17,978 bases of DNA from Planctomycetota bacterium (lineage in GTDB: Bacteria; Planctomycetota; PUPC01; JACPCR01): positions 1-17,978 of the forward strand of contig JASLXP010001030.1 of assembly GCA_030740295.1 (NCBI GenBank), read 5' to 3'. Made by a program: the position numbers and the translations under genes. The notes under the pieces are model-generated. The model was not told the origin of the DNA. It ran no database searches and was given only the letters and a program-made list of their open reading frames with translations. Shown in pieces: positions 14,990-17,978 of this stretch (the stretch's first letter is position 1; each line of letters opens with the position of its first letter).

Positions 14990-15045
14990 CGTTTTACGTA
15001 CTCTCAAAATCTGCGGGCAAGGCAATCTGGCCATCGCGCCGGGAT

Positions 15046-15083
15046 GCCATTTCTTTTCATCCGGGCCATTTCTTTTCATCCGG
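15046..15083. repeat. 19-bp perfect tandem duplication
   Basis: GCCATTTCTTTTCATCCGG occurs twice with no spacer (15046-15064 and 15065-15083), ending 29 bases before the tpsB start codon. Perfect identity suggests a recent duplication or a slippage-prone site. Change in copy number would alter the distance between upstream elements and the tpsB ribosome-binding site. Confidence 0.9.
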
Positions 15084-15112
15084 ATGGATGAGTTCAACAC
15101 TTGGAGATCGAA

Positions 15113-16852
15113 ATGAATTGGAATTCGTTCAGATCTGTTTTCCTGGGGGGGCTGGCCGTCATCGCTGCGATGACTTGGTCGCCCCTTAATGCTGAAGATG
15201 GGCCCACACGCCAGCAGCTTCAGCAGGAGCTTACGCGCCTCCGTATGGAGATGCAGCAGCTCAAAGAAGACTTTCGTGCCTTCCAGGAAGCAGTCCGGAA
15301 AGGTCCCGTCAGGCCTGAGAAACTTTCCATCACAGGCTTCAACGTCGAAGGATCGAGCATCGACAAGGAGACTCTCGACGAAAAGCTCCAGTCGCTCACT
15401 GAAAAGAAGCTCACCCTGGACCAACTGCAGATCCAGGCGAGAACCAAAATCCAGGAGGCGTATCTGGATATTGGCGTTCGTGGTGTGCAGGTGATCATCC
15501 CTCCCCAGGAAATAACAGATCAGCCACTCACCGTCGAAGTGACAGAGCCCAAGCTCGGCTTCCTCGCAATCGAAGGCAACCGCTTTTTCGGCGACAAAAA
15601 CATCCGCAGATTCTTCGAAGGCAAAATCACCACCCCTGAAGGCATGCTTGTGGCCCGAGACCTCGAGGCCCAGCTCGACTCAGCGAATCGGCATCCCGAC
15701 AGGCAGGTCACCGCGGTGCTTCAACCCGGTGATGAGCCAGGCGTCTCCGATATCACTCTGAAGGTCAGGGAGCGAAAGCCCCTGCACGGGTACACCCCGT
15801 TCCACTATTCACTTGGCTGGAGCACCAGCGGCACCCCCAACGTCGGCCGCCTTCGCTTAAGCAATACGTTCCAATACACCAACCTTTTTGACCGGGATCA
15901 CATCGTATCGGTCAACTGGGTTATGAACCCGGGCAACTTCAGGGAAGTTCATGTCATCGGAACGAGCTATCGAATCCCCTTCGTAAACAGCGGCCATGCC
16001 TTCACCCTGTTCGGCGGTTACTCGCGGACCGCTACAAACGTCGTTATCGATTCGCTCGAAATCACCGGTGACGGCCACAACGTCGGAGGCAACTTCACCT
16101 TCAAGATGCCCAAGTTCTGGACTATCGAGTCTTCCGCGACCTTTGGTGTCAGCTATTCGCAATCCAACAACAGCCTGGAGTTCGGCACATTTACCGTCAT
16201 CGAATCCGAGATTGGCCAGTTGCCCTTCGATTTCCGTTACAGTTGGCAGAAGCGGGATACCTGGGGCACGACCCTTGGCTACCTCTATACGAAATGGAAT
16301 CCGGGCAACCTTGTGAGCAACGGCGCACGTGAGAACTTTGAGCAGTTCCGAGAGGATGCAAATTCCTCTTACATCAAATACAGGGTCGGAGTCCAGCGTT
16401 ACCAGAGGCTGGCGGCCGGCTGGACCCTGCATATGCGCTTTGACGGGCAATACACGGACGATGAGCTCATACCGGGCGAACAGTTTCGTCTCGGAGGCGC
16501 GTCCAACGTCCGCGGCTATGAATCAGGCGAAGTTTCCGGTGACAGAGGCTTCATGGTGCGCACGGAATTCCGTACACCGCCGTTGTTCAAGCATTTCTCC
16601 CGTCTTTTCAAGGAGGAGAAACAGGAGACAACTCACCTGGTGGGATTCGTCGATTATGGCCTGGCCAAGCTGGAGAAGCCGATCCGGGGCGACCCCAACG
16701 AGACAGATCTGGCGGGGGCCGGTTTCGGGCTCCGTTACCAGTTCTCAGAGTACTTTGTTGGAACCATCGATTTCGCATGGGCCCTCATGCAGGGCTCGGT
16801 GACAAGTACCGGCGATGCCATCGCCCACGTAAACCTTCAGATCAGTTTCTAG
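15113..16852 (+). CDS. TpsB/ShlB-type outer-membrane transporter (two-partner secretion)
   Basis: The 579-residue product is an Omp85-superfamily pore that exports a partner TpsA protein across the outer membrane. ATG 15113 is preferred to an in-frame TTG at 15101 because GGAG (15103-15106) lies six bases before it. MNWNSFRSVFLGGLAVIAAMTW is a signal peptide ending near NAEDG. A heptad-like coiled coil (~26-58, QQLQQELTRLRMEMQQLKED) follows. A POTRA_2 domain comes next (~65-145: LSITGFNVEGSSI, then VIIPPQEITDQPLTVEVTEP), then a second POTRA-like unit (FLAIEGNRFFGDKNIRRFF), and a C-terminal beta barrel. LGGASNVRGYESGEVSGDRG with the VRGY motif (466-469) is diagnostic. It ends in an aromatic residue (QISF), as outer-membrane barrels do. 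Confidence 0.93.
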   Translation: MNWNSFRSVFLGGLAVIAAMTWSPLNAEDGPTRQQLQQELTRLRMEMQQLKEDFRAFQEAVRKGPVRPEKLSITGFNVEGSSIDKETLDEKLQSLTEKKLTLDQLQIQARTKIQEAYLDIGVRGVQVIIPPQEITDQPLTVEVTEPKLGFLAIEGNRFFGDKNIRRFFEGKITTPEGMLVARDLEAQLDSANRHPDRQVTAVLQPGDEPGVSDITLKVRERKPLHGYTPFHYSLGWSTSGTPNVGRLRLSNTFQYTNLFDRDHIVSVNWVMNPGNFREVHVIGTSYRIPFVNSGHAFTLFGGYSRTATNVVIDSLEITGDGHNVGGNFTFKMPKFWTIESSATFGVSYSQSNNSLEFGTFTVIESEIGQLPFDFRYSWQKRDTWGTTLGYLYTKWNPGNLVSNGARENFEQFREDANSSYIKYRVGVQRYQRLAAGWTLHMRFDGQYTDDELIPGEQFRLGGASNVRGYESGEVSGDRGFMVRTEFRTPPLFKHFSRLFKEEKQETTHLVGFVDYGLAKLEKPIRGDPNETDLAGAGFGLRYQFSEYFVGTIDFAWALMQGSVTSTGDAIAHVNLQISF

Positions 16853-17192
16853 GAATTTTTTTGAAGAATTTAGAATTGAACAGATTGATGAGCGTCAGAT
16901 TTGGGTTGATCTCGGATCCGCGGTTTCGTGCCCCCCACGCATGTGCTGCATCTGAGCTCAGGCCACGTACCGTCCCCCAAACCCTGATCCCCAATTTGAG
17001 CACGACCAAAATTCCAAGTTTTGGAATCCAAAGAGCCGAAGGCGCTTTCTCGAGCGTCCCGGCTTTCCGTATGGCCCGAGATTTCGACTCTTTTGTCCGC
17101 TCAGGCCGCATCACAGTAAGATCGATTTTCAGGAAGTCCGTTTTGGCCCCGGTGGAGTCTGGGGCCTTTTCTTGCTTTTCAGGAGCTAGTTC
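16853..17192 (+). other. Non-coding spacer between tpsB and tpsA
   Basis: These 340 bases hold no credible gene; the open frames on either strand lack starts with ribosome-binding sites and have no recognisable family. A seven-base-pair hairpin ATTCCAA/TTGGAAT (17011-17017 with 17021-17027) and a strong GC-rich hairpin near the end (listed separately) are the main structures. Such a long gap is unusual inside a tpsB-tpsA pair and suggests separate or attenuated control of the adhesin gene. Confidence 0.5.
17145..17173 (+). terminator. GC-rich hairpin with T-run just before tpsA
   Basis: GGCCCC (17145-17150) pairs with GGGGCC (17161-17166) across a ten-base loop, followed by TTTTCTT. This has the form of an intrinsic terminator, yet it ends only eight bases before the AGGAG that serves tpsA. 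It may be an attenuator limiting read-through from tpsB. No clear antiterminator partner was found upstream. Confidence 0.6.
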
Positions 17193-17978
17193 ATGAGAAC
17201 CTGGACAGAGTTCAAGTCCTCTCTCGTTGAGACCAGGTCAGTCAAAGGAAGACTGTCCCAGTCTCTGGCCGTTGTCCTATCTATGGCAACACTTTTCGGC
17301 ACGATTCCCGTACCGGTATACGCACTCCCCAGTGGCCAGCAGGTCGTTCATGGGGATGTGTCATTCAATATCAACGGGAATAACATGACCATCACCGCCG
17401 GGGATAAGGTAATCATTAATTATGATATCTTCTCTATAGGCGCCAACGAGATGGTCAAGTTTCTACAGGCCGGCACTCAGTCCGTCGCCCTCAACAGGGT
17501 CATCGGCAACAACATGTCCGAAATCTACGGGCAGTTGCAGGCCAACGGAAACATCATCCTCGTGAACCCCCACGGCATTCTGTTCGGCCCGGGATCACAG
17601 GTGAATGTGCACGGACTCATCGCGTCGACCCTGGACATCTCTAATGAGAACTTCCTGAACGATAACTATGTCTTCGTCGGCGAAACCGGCTCCGTACAAA
17701 ACCTCGGCCAGATTACCGCTGATACGGGTGGACACGTCATCCTGATAGCTCCTGAAATAGTCAATGACGGCTCCATCGAAGCTCCTGAAGGCGAGGTCAT
17801 CCTCGCGGCGGATTCCACTTACTTCCTTTCAGAAAGTCTCGGCAGCCACGTCGCCGTCCAGCTCCAGACCGGCGGCAATGTCGTCAACTCTGGTCAGATC
17901 CTCGCAGATGCCGGCGCTGTAGGTATTTATGCCAAAGCCGTCCAGCAGAGCGGAGACATTCAGGCGAACGCCCTCAGC
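17193..17978 (+). CDS. Filamentous haemagglutinin-type TpsA exoprotein, N-terminal part
   Basis: The frame is open from ATG 17193 to the window edge (262 codons, no stop), so the protein is cut off. AGGAG (17181-17185) lies seven bases upstream. The signal peptide is long: a ~24-residue polar, basic N-region, then LAVVLSMATLFGTIPVPVYA with likely cleavage after YA (residue 44). The conserved TPS secretion domain follows, with YDIFSIGANEMVKFLQAG, ALNRVIGNNMSEIYGQLQANG, VNPHGILFGPGSQVNVHGLIAST and LGQITADTGGHVILIAPEI, all typical of the haemagglutination-activity domain that TpsB recognises. It is almost certainly exported by the transporter encoded just upstream. TpsA proteins act as adhesins, cytolysins or contact-dependent toxins; the deciding C-terminus lies outside the window. 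Confidence 0.93.
   Translation, partial: MRTWTEFKSSLVETRSVKGRLSQSLAVVLSMATLFGTIPVPVYALPSGQQVVHGDVSFNINGNNMTITAGDKVIINYDIFSIGANEMVKFLQAGTQSVALNRVIGNNMSEIYGQLQANGNIILVNPHGILFGPGSQVNVHGLIASTLDISNENFLNDNYVFVGETGSVQNLGQITADTGGHVILIAPEIVNDGSIEAPEGEVILAADSTYFLSESLGSHVAVQLQTGGNVVNSGQILADAGAVGIYAKAVQQSGDIQANALS

Larger units (their letters stand above)
14441..15112 (+). other. Non-coding region before tpsB, rich in repeats
   Basis: Nothing in these ~670 bases looks like a gene; the short open frames have no family features. Visible structures are a candidate promoter (14499-14526), an 11-bp inverted repeat (14826-14858), a five-base-pair hairpin CAGCG/CGCTG (14871-14875 with 14883-14887), a nested stem region (14951-14989) and a 19-bp tandem duplication (15046-15083). 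It separates the O-antigen-ligase-like gene from the secretion transporter and probably carries the transporter's regulatory leader. I looked for a cyclic di-GMP riboswitch core and did not find one. Confidence 0.5.

Noticed and set aside
14861..14990. Cyclic di-GMP or other known riboswitch upstream of tpsB
   Set aside because: The conserved core sequences of the GEMM classes are not present; only short generic stems were found.
16842..17114. 90-codon open frame on the - strand between tpsB and tpsA
   Set aside because: No recognisable domain and no Shine-Dalgarno, and it overlaps the 3' end of tpsB; it looks like an accidental frame.
1..17978. CRISPR arrays, tRNA or rRNA genes, insertion sequences, attachment sites
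   Set aside because: No regularly spaced repeats, cloverleaf-like segments, transposase-like frames or integrase genes were seen in the window.

Overview
This window looks like a chromosomal segment from an uncultured or little-studied Gram-negative bacterium. The outer-membrane two-partner secretion genes and the O-antigen-ligase-like membrane protein imply a diderm cell. The DUF4838 protein, the Gfo/Idh/MocA oxidoreductase, the creatininase-family enzyme and the wording of the RpoA N-terminus (MRIRWRGLELP) fit the PVC group (Planctomycetota, Lentisphaerota, Verrucomicrobiota) or nearby environmental phyla such as Sumerlaeota or Hydrogenedentota. That placement is an impression from family content, not a computed phylogeny.

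Bases 1-4498 are a tightly packed translation cluster on the + strand: infA, rpmJ, rpsM, rpsK, rpsD, rpoA, rplQ, infC, rpmI and rplT. The classical alpha operon runs into the IF3-L35-L20 operon with a gap of only 27 bases. It ends at a convincing intrinsic terminator near 4530-4562. infC appears to begin with the rare codon AUC, as IF3 genes in some other bacteria use AUU or AUC. pheS (4715-5713) follows behind a structured 150-base leader, and pheT is not beside it.

Bases 5792-11828 hold an accessory block: a cytoplasmic Gfo/Idh/MocA oxidoreductase; a large secreted DUF4838 protein; an unassigned secreted protein on the - strand that may be glycosidase-like; and, divergent from it, a creatininase-family metal amidohydrolase. 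Together they suggest processing of unusual sugars or glycoconjugates, but no substrate can be read from the sequence. A tandem and inverted repeat (11836-11944) able to form a 36-bp stem closes this block.

Bases 12101-17978 are cell-surface genes: a multi-pass O-antigen-ligase/polymerase-like protein with a helical, TPR-like C-terminus; a 660-base non-coding stretch rich in inverted and direct repeats; a TpsB/ShlB-type outer-membrane transporter; and the first 262 codons of its likely partner, a filamentous-haemagglutinin-type TpsA protein that runs off the window. A GC-rich hairpin with a T-run lies just before the TpsA ribosome-binding site and could limit adhesin expression.

I did not find a clearly new multi-gene system. 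The items most worth a second look are the AUC start of infC, the uncharacterised secreted protein at 9468-10931, the inverted tandem repeat, and the structured non-coding DNA around pheS and the two-partner secretion genes.
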